Below the pieces are notes generated by a model. The model did no database searches. It worked only from the letters and a program-made list of their open reading frames with translations, and had not been told where the DNA came from. The translations under genes and the position numbers were made by a program. From Ichthyophthirius multifiliis (taxonomy: Eukaryota > Ciliophora > Oligohymenophorea > Hymenostomatida): a stretch of 64,000 nt of DNA. Positions 11,611 to 25,116 of this stretch are shown in pieces. The first letter of the stretch is position 1. Every line of letters starts with the position of its first letter. The stretch lies in the NCBI RefSeq assembly GCF_000220395.1, contig NW_004086359.1:58303-122302 (forward strand). The letters are read 5' to 3'.

Positions 11611-14229
11611 TTTATATTTTTCTTTTCAATATTGTATATTATTTACTATTTTTTTTTTTTATTTTATTGTTTTTAAAAAAAATATATATAATCACTTAGT
11701 TTTTTCGTTTACAATAAAAACTTTAATTACTATCACTATTTATAATTAATAATAACTTTTAAATTATAATATTATTTTCTATATGTAAAAAAAAATAACG
11801 AAAGAAGAGTATTTTTTAAAAGGGTAATTAGAATTCTATATATTTAATTAAATGTATTTTATTAATTGAATTTTTATTAATTTATAGTATTATATTGAAT
11901 TTTAATAATTTATCAAAATGATATGTAATAATATTATAATAAATAATTTATTTATTAAAATATATTAAACTTAGGTTTTTTAACAATAATAATTTTATAA
12001 TTAAAAAGTTAATTAATTATAATATCTAATAAATAATTTAATTTTTCAATTAATATTATTTGTTATATTTTCAGGACATTTTTTAAAATTTGAATTTAAT
12101 ATTTATTTATTGTTTTATAAATAAATTTATTAAAATTTAAACAATAAAAAACATATATTAAATAACAATAATATAATAAGTGAATATAAGAAATTATATC
12201 ACTATCTATATATTTATTTATAGATTATTAAAAATATTTATTTTTAATTAAATAATGTTTTAAATTAATAATTATATACTTAATATGTTAATTTGTATTT
12301 ATAAAAAATATTTTGTCATCATAATATATAATAGAAAAATAATTTAGTATTTAGTATTAAATATTATATATATATTTATAGTTTTTATATAAATTTTAAT
12401 TTAATTTTTTTTTTTCTTATGTAATATTTTTAAATTTATAATTATATTTCTTTGTTTAAAATCAATCTAATTTAATAAAATTATTTTTCATTTAAATTTA
12501 TAATATATAATTCTATTTCTATTATTATTTTATATCGATAAAATAGTCTAATTTATTTTTTTATTATTTTAATTTTACATAGCTAAATTCAATATGCCTT
12601 CTTCAACTATACAGATTTTTCATTTATATAAAAATTTAAACTAATTTTTTTTTATTATTTTTGTTTTAATATTTTAAAATAACATTAAAGATTTTTATTA
12701 GAAAATAAAAAAATATAAAATATAAAAATCTCTATATAATTAAAAGTCATTAAGGATAAAAATTTATAATTAAAGAAAATTATTTAAATAGTTAAAATAG
12801 AAGAATTTTTTAAAAAATTTATAAATCACTTAATAATTGTTTAAGAATAATGTGTCTTTTTATGCAATTGATTTTAAGCTAGTGTGTAAATTAGGCTAAA
12901 AATATAATTTAAAATTTATAAGAGATTATAATTACATAATTGATTGATATGTATATTTAAGGATCTTTTAATAAATTAAAAATTTAAAAATATTAATATT
13001 TAACGAAAACTTAAAAGTTAAGCTTAATAAATAATTAATAATTTTAATAGTGAAATAAAAATAAATAAATTATAATTTTAATATTTGAATAATTAATATT
13101 ATATAATTTTATAGAAATTAATCAAATCATATTGAGATTATTTTTTAAATTAATTAAATATATTTTTATTATATATTAATATATAAATTTTTATGATGAT
13201 GATTTTTAATATATATTATAATTTTTGAATGTTATATAGTATAATATAATTTTAAGATATTTGTTTAATATTTAAATTATTAAATTTACTTTTTTAAAAT
13301 TTTTTATAATAAAACAATAAAGTTTATAAATTAAAAATTAAAAAAATAAATAAAATTATTATTATTATTTTCAAAAAATTAAAAATTAAGATATTATAAT
13401 TTTTATTATTAAAAATATATTTTAATTAATTTATTCTATTTAAAAAACCTTAAAATTGCTATTTACGCGGTCAATAAATTATAGTTGTTATTTTTATTTA
13501 TCATAAGAATATTTAAAAGCAAAGTATGAGTTATTCCTTTAATTGCAATTATTTTATATAAAAAGTTAATTTCCACCTCCAAAAGTATGTCTTTAATTAT
13601 ATTACTATATATTTCATATTTATTACAATCTTAATTTGATATATATAATAATTTTTTATCTAAAGAAATTAAAAATTATTTTTTTCATTAATTATTAAAT
13701 ATACATCTATGATTAATAATTTTCCAAGAAATAGTATATAATCTTGAAATTTTCTGAATTTTTTTTCCTTAAGAAATTAAATTTAATAAATTATAATCAC
13801 AGTAAGAATGAAAAAAAATATGAAGAAAAACCGTTAACAGAAACTCTATAAAGTAAATTTAAATTTAGTTAATTTAATTTTGTATTTAAAAAATAGGAGG
13901 ACATTAAATAATTTATGATATTCTAAAATCTATAATTATTTTAAAATTTATTCTGTAATCTCTTGTTTAAAAATTTGATAAACAAATAATATATTGAAAT
14001 ATTAATTAATAATAAATGTAATTAATTATTTATATATACTTAAAAAAAATAAAGAAATTAAACTGTTTGTATTTTTTAGAAAATAAATTATTTATATTAT
14101 TGCGCCAATTAAATAAAATAAAAAAAAAGGCTCATTATTAATAATTATATATTTTTTTTTAAAAAAAAACTAATAAATATATTTTATTATTTATCAACAA
14201 ATAAAAATAATTATTTTATATAAAATAAA
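11611..14229. other. Intergenic, 2.6 kb, mostly empty
   Basis: Nearly pure A+T between two divergently read genes, so promoters for both should lie here. A slightly G/C-richer patch at 13460-13625 holds a 36-residue minus-strand ORF (from about 13620, MKYIVIQLKTYFWRW...) and an alternative frame of about 50 codons; neither resembles a known protein. Nothing else is supportable. Confidence 0.5.
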
Positions 14230-16515
14230 ATGGAAGAAGGTGAACATTTATAAAGAGAATTAAACGAATAAGACGACCTTGATAATCTTGATTTATAATA
14301 TGACAAACAAAATGAAATATTTGACCATGAAAAGTTTACATCCGAATTATTGTTTGCAGTTTAAGGTTTAGGTTCAAACAAATTCGTAAATCAGATCGAA
14401 ATATATGTAAAAGGAGACCATTGCGAGGAAAGTATAAAAGATTTAATAAGATTTACTCGAAAAGATGATCAAGAAGAGCCAATAACTCGTAAAAAATTAG
14501 GTTTATGGCACACATTTGAAAACGACATAATATAATTATTACTTACATAATATCAAGATAAAAAATTGGCATTTTATTTAATTTTATTGATGGTGAATTT
14601 AACAGAACCTGTATCAAAAAATTGCGTTTTTTTGTAAGAAATGAAAGATATATTAATCGAATATAAACTGAGTTTTTTAAAACCTTAAGTAATAGGAACT
14701 TTAATGCACCATTTAGGAGATTGTATATAAGTTGGAGAACAAAAAGCGCATAAATAAATGATTGAATTAATAGTAATTTTAATTAGAAATATATTATTTA
14801 TTGAAGATAAAGATAATTTAAATAGGGAAATGGTAAATAATGAATTAAAAAGAAATTTACATTATCATTTAATTTTATAATTGAAAAGAGATTTTGTGTT
14901 TGATATTTTAACTAATTTGACAGAAAATAAGGGTATTTTATAAAAATTAGATGTTTAATTTTTAGAAATATTTTATTTTGTGTTTGCGTGTTTTGATCCT
15001 GAATGGTTTTTAGACGATTCAGGAAAGGATAAGGAGTTTTTGAGACTTTTGAATAAAGATAGAAATTGGAAAAAAAAAATTCAAGGCTCAATTCCAGTTA
15101 GGCATAGTAGATTTTATTAAAATTTCTCGTACTAAAGATTGTTTGGTGATACTAGAAAGATTTTAGATAATCCTTTTGTAGGATAAGGAGGATTATAAGG
15201 AAAAAAATGGAAGTTAACTTTGCCCAAAAATAACTATAACAGTCTGTTCCGAGAAAATTTTTGAGAAGTTAAGAAGGCATTTTCCCTAAAAAGTTACATT
15301 TTGAACTTAATGTTGAGATTCCGGTCCATGATGAAGGTCTAGGAGGAGATTTTATGAAATTAGAACTAGTTTCTTTTAAGAAAATTGTTAAAGAATTAGC
15401 TTTTGAGTTTATTAAATATTCATTTTGTCCGCTTATTGAATAATGTTATAATTTAGTTTATGCTAATAGTGAAAAATTGGAAGAATATGATATTATTTAC
15501 TATTTTGTTTTGATTGCTTTCGGATTAAAAATTGTTAGATTAAATATTTATTAATATAAAAATAATGAACTTGAATTAGGAGATATTGCAGCCAGTTTAT
15601 AATTGACATAGTTTTAATTAATTTTTTCTAAAATTGTTTAATAAGTAAAAATTTAATATTTTATATTTTTTATAAACAAAAAATAGGTTACAAATAATAA
15701 GAAAAAAGATTTCAATATAAAAATATTTTATGCTTCAATAAATTGCTTTTTGGAATTAATTTTATTAATAAAAGAAATGAATTTAGATTCTTCATAAAAA
15801 ACAAGATAAAATGCTTAAATATTAATGTAGAATATATTCCATCATGATATTATTAAGGCTTTAAGAATTGGTTTTGAGTTTTGCAAAAAAGGTTTATTGG
15901 AAGATTAAATATTGAAATGCCTATTAAGATTAATTATTGGATTTTTTGATTTATTGGAAGGCTTTTCTAAAGGTAAAGTGTTAACTTTATAAACTAATAA
16001 ATAAGTAAGAAAAAAGAAAAAAAAAGAGAAAAAAAATGCTAAAAGAAAAACACAATAATAAGAGGTAGAAGAACTAAACGATTTTATAGAAAAAGATGAA
16101 CAAGATGATGAAGAAGGAGACTTTTTACCTGATGGATAAAAGCAAAAAAAGAAAAAGAAAATAGAAGAAAGTTAAGAATAAGAATCACAAATCTAACATG
16201 AAAATTAAGAAGACGAAGATGATGAAGAAGATGAGGATGAAGATGAAGATGATGATACACCTCAATTTTAAGAAAGGAAATATACTTTACAGTCTGAATT
16301 TGCGATGTTGGCTGATTATTCAATTATTGATAAGGTCTTGTATTTAATTAACGATGAAAAAATTCTTTACAATTCTCCAGAAGTTAATGAGTCTGTCTTT
16401 AAGTATTTGAATAAAATTTAAACTCTTTTATAGGCTGAATGGTTATTTTATTAAGTAGACTTTTTATGGGTAATTTAGAGTGTACTTAGTAATAAAGAAG
16501 TTAATGTATTTTTTT

Positions 16516-16572
<57 letters not shown>

Positions 16573-17875
16573 TATTAATAAAAAAGATGAGAATCGAGCA
16601 TAAAAAACTAGTGGATTTTTTTAAAAAAATAGTTAATAAATTATTTGTAAAAATTGAAGAAAATAAACTTCTAGTAGTTGAAATGTTATTTAGATTTACA
16701 GATTTTTAACTTAAAAATTCTATTCTTAGTAATTATTAAGATATTGAATCTAAATAAAATAATGAATTAATAGAAACTGCTTTAGAAGATGATAATGATA
16801 TTTTAGAAGAATGTATAAAAATTATTTTTAATATTTTAAAATAAAAAAAATATATTAGAATAAATAAGAGAAAGTAAAAAATGGACAGAAGTAGAGGATA
16901 GAGCTTTAATTTATAATTATGAAACTTTCAAAAATCTAGAAAATTGTTATGAGTAGCTGTGTTTGATACTTAATGGATTTCGATCTTATGATAAACAACC
17001 TTTAGATGTCAAAAAAAGAATTAAATATTTTAAATTACATAAAAATAAATTTACTGCAGAAGCTATATTTAAAGATATTTATTAAAATTCTAAAGTATTA
17101 CAATAATATAATTATAATAATTATATTATAAAAAAAAAGGTTTCTGTAGAAAAAGCAATATATAAATTAATAAAAATGATTTAAAATAAAGACGAATATA
17201 AAATTAACTTTACTTTAGATGAATTTAAATTATTTATTGAATAAATATTTATTAATTTCAAGGAATATTTATTTTATTTTGAAGAGTTTTTTAAAAAAAA
17301 AAAAATATTTTATTTTAAAACTTAAATAAAAAAAAAGAGAATTTCAATAATATACTGAAATTGAAAAAATGAGCCTTATTTAAGATTTTGCAATAATTCC
17401 TTTTACTTAAAAAGATTTTGATATTCTATATAATGTTTAAGTTCAAGAAATTCTAGAATCTATTAACTTTAGAAGACCTTGCTAAGGGTAAATATATTGG
17501 AGAGTTCCTAATTATTTAAAAATAGGAGACTTAGAAATTTTAAGTGAGAAAATATAAGCAAGTTATGAATATAAAGAATCAGAAAACTAAACTTTTGAAG
17601 AATAAGAAATTTAATAAAATAATTCAATTTAAGAATATCATGAAATTTCAGATAAAAAATATAATGAAGAATAAATATCCTAAGATAATAATTATTTAGA
17701 AGAAGGATAAGTAGAGTTAGAAGAAAAAAACGATCATAAAAATAAATATATATAATAAGAATACTCTTAATAATCAGGAAGTGCTATAAAACACAATAAT
17801 AATTAAACGAAATCATATTCTCATATGGAAGAAGAAGATTAATAAGAAAATTATTCAAGCATTTTTTAAGATTGA
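14230..17875 (+). CDS. Timeless/Tof1/Swi1 replication fork-protection protein
   Basis: Nuclear scaffold that, with Tipin/Csm3, couples helicase and polymerase at replication forks and relays checkpoint signals. The N-terminal helical-repeat domain is clear: MHHLGDCIQVGEQKAHKQM and the family signature VRHSRFYQNF. The C-terminus has DFAIIPFTQKDF and IYWRVPNYL, matching the Timeless C-terminal block. Between them lies a Lys-rich then Asp/Glu-rich linker (16000-16270). About 1174 codons. ATG at 14230; TGA at 17873-17875. Introns 15645-15686 (42 bp) and 16506-16586 (81 bp, largely TA repeats). Three frame changes are needed: near 15226 (one A short), near 16850 (A8 run) and near 17330 (A9 run). 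Because conserved text resumes after each, I treat it as one gene, not a pseudogene. Confidence 0.85.
16521..16569. repeat. TA dinucleotide tract inside the second Timeless intron
   Basis: About 49 bases of uninterrupted TA, occupying more than half of an 81-base intron. Prone to slippage; length probably polymorphic. Confidence 0.9.
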
Positions 17876-18214
17876 GAAAATTATTGTTTTATATCAATTA
17901 TTTATTTTTAATATTATGAATTTAAAAATAAATTTTAATTATTTTAAAATGAAATATATGTAAAATAATTTTATATCTAATTTATATACTATTTCAAAAT
18001 AATTCATATTTTGTTTTAAATAAACAAAATAATATTATATATAAAAAAAATTAAAATATTTATATATGAATATATATAATAATTTTTTCATTTATAACTT
18101 TTAACAAAATATAACATATTTTATAATTAATATTATTCATTATTAAAAATAATTGCTAATTATCTTTTTTATTTGTTTTTAATTTATTTTTTCAAAAAAA
18201 TAAACAAAAAACTT
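17876..18214. other. Intergenic between convergent genes
   Basis: About 340 bases of A+T between the TGA of the Timeless gene and the TGA of the small Met-Gly-Cys gene, so it holds two 3' ends. No recognisable polyadenylation signal stands out from the background. Confidence 0.5.
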
Positions 18215-18445
18215 TCATCTTTTATTTTATTTGCCATAATTATAATATTATTACTTTTATTAAGCAATTTAATTTGCAGATATTGCTTCATTACCTGAAT
18301 GCTATTTATGATATTCTAGTGAACTTTTACGAGCCGCATTTTTCATTGAACCTCTTCTCGAATTATTTTAATTACTTTAAGTTGATTTTTTTTACAATTA
18401 ACTAGTAGCTTTTTTACTATTTTATTTTACTATTACACAACCCAT
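18215..18445 (-). CDS. 76-residue protein with dual-acylation N-terminus
   Basis: Complete frame of 77 codons, ATG at 18443-18445, TGA at 18215-18217, no intron or indel. Starts MGCVIVKQNSKK: Gly2 for myristoylation, Cys3 for palmitoylation and following lysines, the layout of Src-kinase and G-alpha membrane anchors. The middle holds a basic, Ser-rich segment, SRRGSMKNAARKSS, with RRGS fitting an AGC-kinase (PKA/PKG) phosphosite. Codon use and G/C content stand above the flanks, which supports real coding. No family recognised; probably a small membrane-tethered signalling or scaffold peptide. Confidence 0.65.
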
Positions 18446-19433
18446 TTTATAAAAATTAATTTTTTATTTAAAAAGTCTCTTTTTTTATTATATTTTTTAT
18501 TTTAAGTTTTTATTTATTTGATTGATTTTATTTAAATTAATTTAATTATATAAAGCTAAATATCATATATTTATTTTGTTAATTTGTATTTATATAAATA
18601 TCGTACTATTATTATCAACATATTTAACTTATAATAATATAGAAATTTGAAAAATTTAATATTATTAATTTATATTTTTGATTGTAGAAATTATAAATTA
18701 ATAGAAAAATATATTTTAAATTAAGATGTATTTCAATTATATATAATTTTAAAAAATATTTTTTATAAAATTTTATATTTAATTCATTTTTTTTAATAAT
18801 AATTAAAACAAGAGTTATGATAAAAAAAAATATAAAATTAAAAAAAAAAAATTATATAAAATAATTATAAGATTTAAAGTTAAAAAGAATAAAAATAAAA
18901 TATTATATTTATTTTATTAAATAATTATTATATTTCTTATAAAAATTTAGAATGAAAAACAATTTATATATAAATATTAATTATAATAAAAAAAAATATT
19001 TAAAATTATTATTAATAATAGAAGTAATAAATAAAATTAATTATAATAATATCTTTTAATTTAAAAATATATAAAGCAATATTTCTAATTTATAAATATA
19101 AAATTCGCAAATTAAAAAAATTAAATTTTTTTGATTTATTATTGAAAAAAATTACAAATATATATGCTTTTAATATTCTTTTAAAATAAAAAATATTTTT
19201 ACAATTATTAAAAGGAAAATTATAATTATTTATTTTTATATTATTTAAATTAATTAAAAGTTTCAACTTTTTTTTGTTAAAAAAATAAAATAAAAATGTT
19301 TTTCAATTTATCTTTTAAAAAAAATAAAATTAAATATATTAATCAATCTTTTTTATATTAATCAATACTATATCATAATAAAATATTAAAACAAAAAATA
19401 AAAAAAAGAATAAACATAAATAGAGCATCATTT
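18446..19433. other. Intergenic, no gene seen
   Basis: About 1 kb of A+T between the start of the small Met-Gly-Cys gene and the 3' end of the Gln/Glu-rich gene. No structured or G/C-rich patch. Confidence 0.5.
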
Positions 19434-21701
19434 TCAAAGATTAAATGATTTATAATTAGAATCGTATCTTTCAGTTTTAGAAAACATATCATTATAAAAT
19501 TAACAATCTTATTCTCTTCTTTTTTAAGCTAATCTTTAGGACTTAGGTAAAATAATAGGTTTAAACAAAGGTTGATTAGATTCTAACATAATTTTCTTTT
19601 TCTCTTGAATTTTCTCATAATCTGAAAGCAACTTTTCTTCAACTTTTTCAGGCCTATTTAAGAAATAACTTTATTTGTTGATTTTAGGTTTAAAAGTAAT
19701 ACTTTAGAGTTCTTTTTTTTACATATCCAATTATTAAAAAAGAATATTTTTTCCTTTATTTTCAAGCCATTGTTATTAAAAATGATAAAATTCAATAATA
19801 TTTCTTTAAGTTTGATATTTTTTTAAAATAGAAGGTTAAAATGTACATTCTTCTAGGAATTTTTTTTTTTCAAATTCCTCTTTTTAAACTTTTCTTTCTT
19901 CTATTTCTTTCTAATGTTTATCAATTAATTACTAAGTCCTTTTTTCAATTTTTTCTAGTTTTAGTTTTTCTACAATTTTCTAAGATTTTTTACACAATTA
20001 AACAGAGGTTTATAGTTTTTTTTATTCATTTTCTTATTTGTCTTCTTTCATTTTCTATATTTTGTTTTCTACTTCAATTTACTTTTTATATAAACGACCT
20101 ACTACTCCTTTAGTATTATAAAGTTTATATTTTTACAAATTGATATATTTTTCTCCTTCCTCTTAAGCAATTATTTATTTTATTGATCCAATTTTCATAC
20201 CTTATAAATCTCGAACATCATTTATTATCTTTTTATCACTTTCTTCTTCTTTTATACAATCATAATTTTAAGATAGATACTCTTATTTCTATATGAGGTT
20301 CTATTATGATATTGACTTTTCGAAAGAATTCTGTGGGGGATTTTCATAGTTTTAATCCATGATGATTTCTGCTTAGTCTTTTTATTATTAATCTGACCAG
20401 ATTTAATCATTTTCGCTCTATTTAGATTCTTCATTTTTTATCTAAACTATAGTTTCTTAAATTTATTCGTCTATTTAAGATGTTTCTTATTTTTATTCTT
20501 ATTCTATTAAAAGCTAATTTTATTATTTTTAGATTTCTTCTAAAAGTTATTTTTGTGTATTTGATAGTTCTTACTCTATTTTTTTAATTTCTTATTCTTT
20601 AATTTCTATTTTACTTTCTTCTTCTTTTCTATCGTATTCATTTTCTTGTTTTAATTCTTAGTTTAAATTTTCTTGGTTTAAATTTTCTTGGTTTAGATTT
20701 TCTTGGTTTAGATTTTCTTGGTTTAAGTTTTCTTAGTTTAAATTTTCTTAGTTTAAGTTTTCTTAGTTCAAATTTTCTTAGTTTAAATTTTCTTAGTCTA
20801 AATTTTCTTAGTTTAAATTCTCTTGGTTTAAATTTTCTTGGTTTAGATTTTCTTGGTTTAGATTTTCTTGGTTTAGATTTTCTTGGTTTAGATTTTCTTG
20901 GTTTAGATTTTCTTAGTTTTAATTATTTTGTATTTATTCTTAGTTTTCGTCTATGTTATGTTTTAATTCTTATTTTTCTTCTTGATTTTAGTTTTCTTAT
21001 TAAAGATTTACATTTTCTTATTTTTTATTTTCTTATTGTAAGCTTACATTTTCCTATTTTTGCTCTTAGTTTATTTTTTCTTTATTTTCTTCTTCTTATT
21101 CATCTTTTTTCTCTTCATCATTTTTTTATTCTTTTTAAAGATTTTCTTCTTTTATTTCATTTGCATTTTCTTCTTACTAATTTTTTTCTATTTATTCTTG
21201 TGGAAAATTTTCTTAATTATTATTTTTATTTTCTTCTCTTTCTTTTTATTACTCTTATTAATTTTCTTAGCTAACTTATGTTTATTATTATTCATTATTA
21301 TTTTAAGATAAGTCTTATTATTGATTAAAAAGTTATTTTTATTATTTTTATAATTCTTTTATTTCATTATTTTGTTATTCTTAATTATTTTCAGGATTTT
21401 AGTTTTCATTATCTTAAGTTTCTTAAATTTGTTGTTTTAACAATTTTTATTGTTATTCATCAAATTTAGATTGATGTTCAGCCATTTTTTCCTTAATATT
21501 TTTTGCCATGATTTCTTTAAATTTATCTATTCCATTTTCTTTTATTTATTGTACTTCTTCTTTATTTAAATCTAATTTGTTTAAATTAGGGGTTGGTCCT
21601 TATCCATAAACCAATAATTCTTCTTTTACTTATTCGTATATTTGATCATAATTTTGTTCTAATGTAAAATCTATTTTAGTTTGTTCAGATTATCCACTCA
21701 T
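19434..21701 (-). CDS. Gln/Glu/Asn-rich protein with NQENL pentapeptide repeats
   Basis: 756 codons in one unbroken frame (2268 bases), ATG at 21699-21701 (MSGQSEQTKIDFTLEQNY), TGA at 19434-19436. The N-terminal 90 residues are of ordinary composition. A long Glu/Gln/Asn/Lys segment follows, containing about 17 copies of a five-residue unit (NQENL and close variants), encoded by a 15-base minisatellite at 20656-20918. The C-terminal half is coiled-coil, then carries charged motifs of the type FQPSILKKYQTQ and ITFKPKINKQS. Such 'Phe-x-Pro-x-Ile' motifs recur in ciliary and basal-body proteins of ciliates; a cytoskeletal role is inference only. No catalytic motif. The plus-strand open stretches across this region are shadows. 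Confidence 0.75.
20656..20918 (-). repeat. 15-bp coding minisatellite, about 17 units
   Basis: Head-to-tail 15-base units, on the coding strand AACCAAGAAAATCTA with G/A and C/T variants. Because the period is a multiple of three, copy-number change keeps the frame. Clusters of identical units at both ends with a more varied middle suggest recent expansion by unequal exchange. Confidence 0.95.
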
Positions 21702-22470
21702 ATTTATTTTATTTTATTTTTTATTATTAATATTTAATTGTTAATTATATGAATAATATAATAACTAACTAAATGTGAAATATTTATTATTAATAAATTG
21801 CTTATTCGATAAATTTTAAACCAAAAAATAATATGCAAATGCAAAAATTAATAAATTAAGATAATTTATATTTTATTTATTTTTGGGATAATTTAAACAT
21901 AAATATATTTAGTTTATAAAAATAAAAAATATTTTATTATTTCATATAAAAAAAGTAAAAAAATAAGATAAAAATAATATATAAAATATCTGTCTTTAAT
22001 TTATTTTATTTTAAATTTATCAAAGAAAAAAAAAAAACTTATTAATTTTTCATTAATTATTAAAAAATATAATATATTTACTTATTTAATAATTTTATTT
22101 TTATTAAATAATATAATAATCTTTATGAAAATAAAACTATTTATTTAATGAATGTTATCTATAATATTCGCATTTTTATGTAAAACTAATATTTTAAAGA
22201 TTCTTAAAATGCTTTTTTTATAAATAGAAAATATTAAATTATAAAATATCCAAAAAAAAAAAAAATTCTAAAAAAATTATAATAAATTTTTTAAAATTCA
22301 AATATATATATTTAATAAATAAAACATTAAACTATATATTTATATATATAGTTTAAATAAACTTTTGTTTTTATTTTAATATTTTAAATATATTAGTATA
22401 TATTAATTATTAATTAATAAAAGATAATAATAAATTATGTTAGTTATATATATATATAAAATAAATTAAA
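21702..22470. other. Intergenic between divergent genes
   Basis: 770 bases of A+T separating the starts of the Gln/Glu-rich gene and the HflX-type gene; likely promoters of both. The palindromic stretch around 22330-22355 (ACTATATATTTATATATATAGT) is simple A+T symmetry. Confidence 0.5.
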
Positions 22471-25116
22471 ATGATAAAGTTTTTATAACAAAAAATAATT
22501 TAATTTTAAAATAAATCCTTATTTAATTTACCAAGATAGTTATATTAATCAAAAGAATAATTAGATTTTCGTAAATAAAAACAAATACATAGTTTTGGCT
22601 TTGCACCAGAAATTAAATGTTTAATTATACATCCTGTATTATATCCTAAGTAAAAAAAAGAATTAAAAAAAATAATTAAAATATTCTAATAAATAAAGCA
22701 AAGGGCCAGAAATCGAATTATATTTAGCCGAAGAAGCTATTGGTTTAGCAAAATCTTTAAATTGGGCTGTAAAATCAAAAAAATAATAAAAATTTTTTTT
22801 TTTAAAAAAAATAAAAGATTGAATAAGGTCCTTTTTGGAAATAAGAATAAAAATAAATAGAATTAAAAGAAAAAAATTAAGATGAGAATTATGCAAATGA
22901 TGATGATTAATATGATTTAACACCGGGTGGAAGAATTAAAAAACCCAATAATTAATTAAAAAATCATCCAGGATGGGAATTAGCAGGCGAAGCAAATTTA
23001 AAAGATGGAGATTATATTTATACTCCATATTTTAAAGGAACATACTATGTAAAAATTTAATAATTTAAAAATATAATTAAATTATAAAAAAAAGAAATCA
23101 GGAATTATAGTTGATTTAGAAAGTGAAAGTGATGAAGATGCAGATTTATAACATGAATGGTAAAATAGATTACTAAGGGAATCTATTGCAAAAAGTTCTT
23201 TAATGAAAGTTAAAAGAATAATAGGCAAAACTTATTTTACTAAAGGAAAATTATTAGATTTAGGTTTATATATTAAAGATAAAAATATTGATTGTGTTTT
23301 TATTAATAGTGAAATTACTACAACTTAATAAAAGAATTTAGAAAAGTTTATTTTTTTTATATATGTATATTCTTTTTAAACCAAAATAAAAATCATAGAA
23401 TATGGAGTAATATAGTAAATGGGAAAGAAGAAGAAGCATTTTTTAAAAAAAATCCTTAATAAAGTTCTGATACGGAAGTTGAAAGTGATGATGGTTTAAT
23501 GGAAAAAAAAGAAGATAATCAATATTAAGACAATGATGATAGAAAAATAAAAGTTTTTGATAGATTCACTATTATCTTATAAATTTTTGCCAAAAGAGCC
23601 CAAACTTAAATTTCTAAACTTTAAATAGAAATTAGTTTCCTAAATTATATGAAAACTAAAGTCTAGAGAGATGGAGGTTAGACATTTAGTTCTGTTTATA
23701 GCATTTTTAAAGGAGATTTAATGAGTGTAAATGAATTAAATATAGAAATCGTTAGTGCTAAAAGTAGAGCAACAAGGGGTAAAGCTTCAGGTTAAGGAGA
23801 AACTTAACTTGAATTGTAAAAAAGATTAATTGATGAAAAACTTTCCAAACTTAAAAAAGATTTATCTGGTGTTTAATAATAATAAACTTTTATTAGGGAA
23901 AAAAGAAATAAATAACATAATAATATTCCAAAAATTTCGCTTGTATTGTAAAATATATTATCTTAGTTTTTTTATTTTTTTTAAAAAAAAAAATGTTTAT
24001 TTTGTTTATTAATATTTTTTTAAAAAAGATTGGATATACTAATTCTGGGAAAAGTGCTTTAATGAATGCTTTAGTGAAAAAAGAAGTTGTAGAAAGTAAA
24101 GATAATTTATTTTAAACTTTATCAACAACTTCAAGAAAGTATGTTTAAAATCATTCTATATTTATTTTATTTTTTTATAAAAAATATAAGAATATAATTG
24201 ATTTAAGGATAAAAAGCTATAATTCTAGATACTATAGGATTTATAACAAATCTACCTCATGAATTAGGTAGATTTTTATCAAATAAAATAATAATAATTA
24301 TAAATAAAAATAAGTTGAATCTTTTAAGTCTACACTAGAAGAAGTACAAAACTCGGACTTGTTTTTGCATGTAAGAGATATATCTCATCCATAAACTGAA
24401 TAATAAAAATAAACTGTTCTTTAAGTCTTAAAAGATTTAAAGTTTGATTAGTCTTTTTATAGTAATAAAATGGTAATTTTTATTTTAATTTCATCAAACA
24501 AAATCTAACAAAAAGATTGAAGTTTGGAATAAAATGGATTTAGTTAAAAATAAAGTAGACTATAAAGATGCTCTTAAATAAGACTTTCCATCGATTCCTG
24601 TTTCAGCACTTTATAATACTAATATTGGAAAATTAGTCGAAGTAATGGAATAAAAAGTTAATGAATTAATGAATAAAAAATATTATAATTTAATTAATCC
24701 TCTTGAATAACATAAACAAAGATTTGATTGGCTTTATTTGTAATTAAATATCTATTTATTTTATTCATATTAATTTTATTTAGAAATGGTAATATTACTA
24801 GAATCGAAAATGAAGTTTATAATTATGATCAAACTAAATAATATCCATATGGATGCGTTTAGTTCTCAGCTTTATTAGATGATGTTACTTACAGGAGATA
24901 TTGTACGACTTTTGGAATTTAATTAGAAGAAAAAATTTATAAAAAAAGTTACTTTTATATATATTTATTTATTCATTAATATAATAATTTTTGTAAATAG
25001 ATTTGCCTCCTAAAGAATGGTTATAGGGATCATAATCTTATTTTGAGAAAAAGAAAAAGGATAAAATTTAAGAAGATTAAGAATTTTTTAAAAATGCAAA
25101 AAATAAGAAATAATGA
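22471..25116 (+). CDS. HflX-type GTPase, ribosome-associated, probably organellar
   Basis: HflX proteins bind the large ribosomal subunit, hydrolyse GTP and split or rescue stalled ribosomes. Motifs in order: IIHPVLYP; the N-terminal HflX domain with TTTQQKNLEKIW; FDRFTIILQIFAKRAQTQ; SGQGETQLEL (the family-specific GxGExxLE block); G1 GYTNSGKS (24029 on); switch region LSTTSR; G3 DTIGF; G4 as NKMD. The start MIKFLQQKIIQF plus basic residues could be a mitochondrial presequence (inference). Ten introns: 22650-22698, 22769-22817, 23049-23094, 23346-23398, 23943-24028, 24139-24207, 24268-24314, 24473-24515, 24740-24783, 24948-25000. Exons sum to 2107 bases, one base over 702 codons; the surplus lies in the five-A run after intron 6 (about 24210). 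An acidic insert (DLESESDEDA...) is unusual for the family. Confidence 0.92.

Noticed and set aside
15200-17400. Timeless gene as a pseudogene because of three frame breaks
   Set aside because: Conserved family motifs continue after every break, introns are intact and similar breaks occur in many housekeeping genes here, so sequencing error is more likely.
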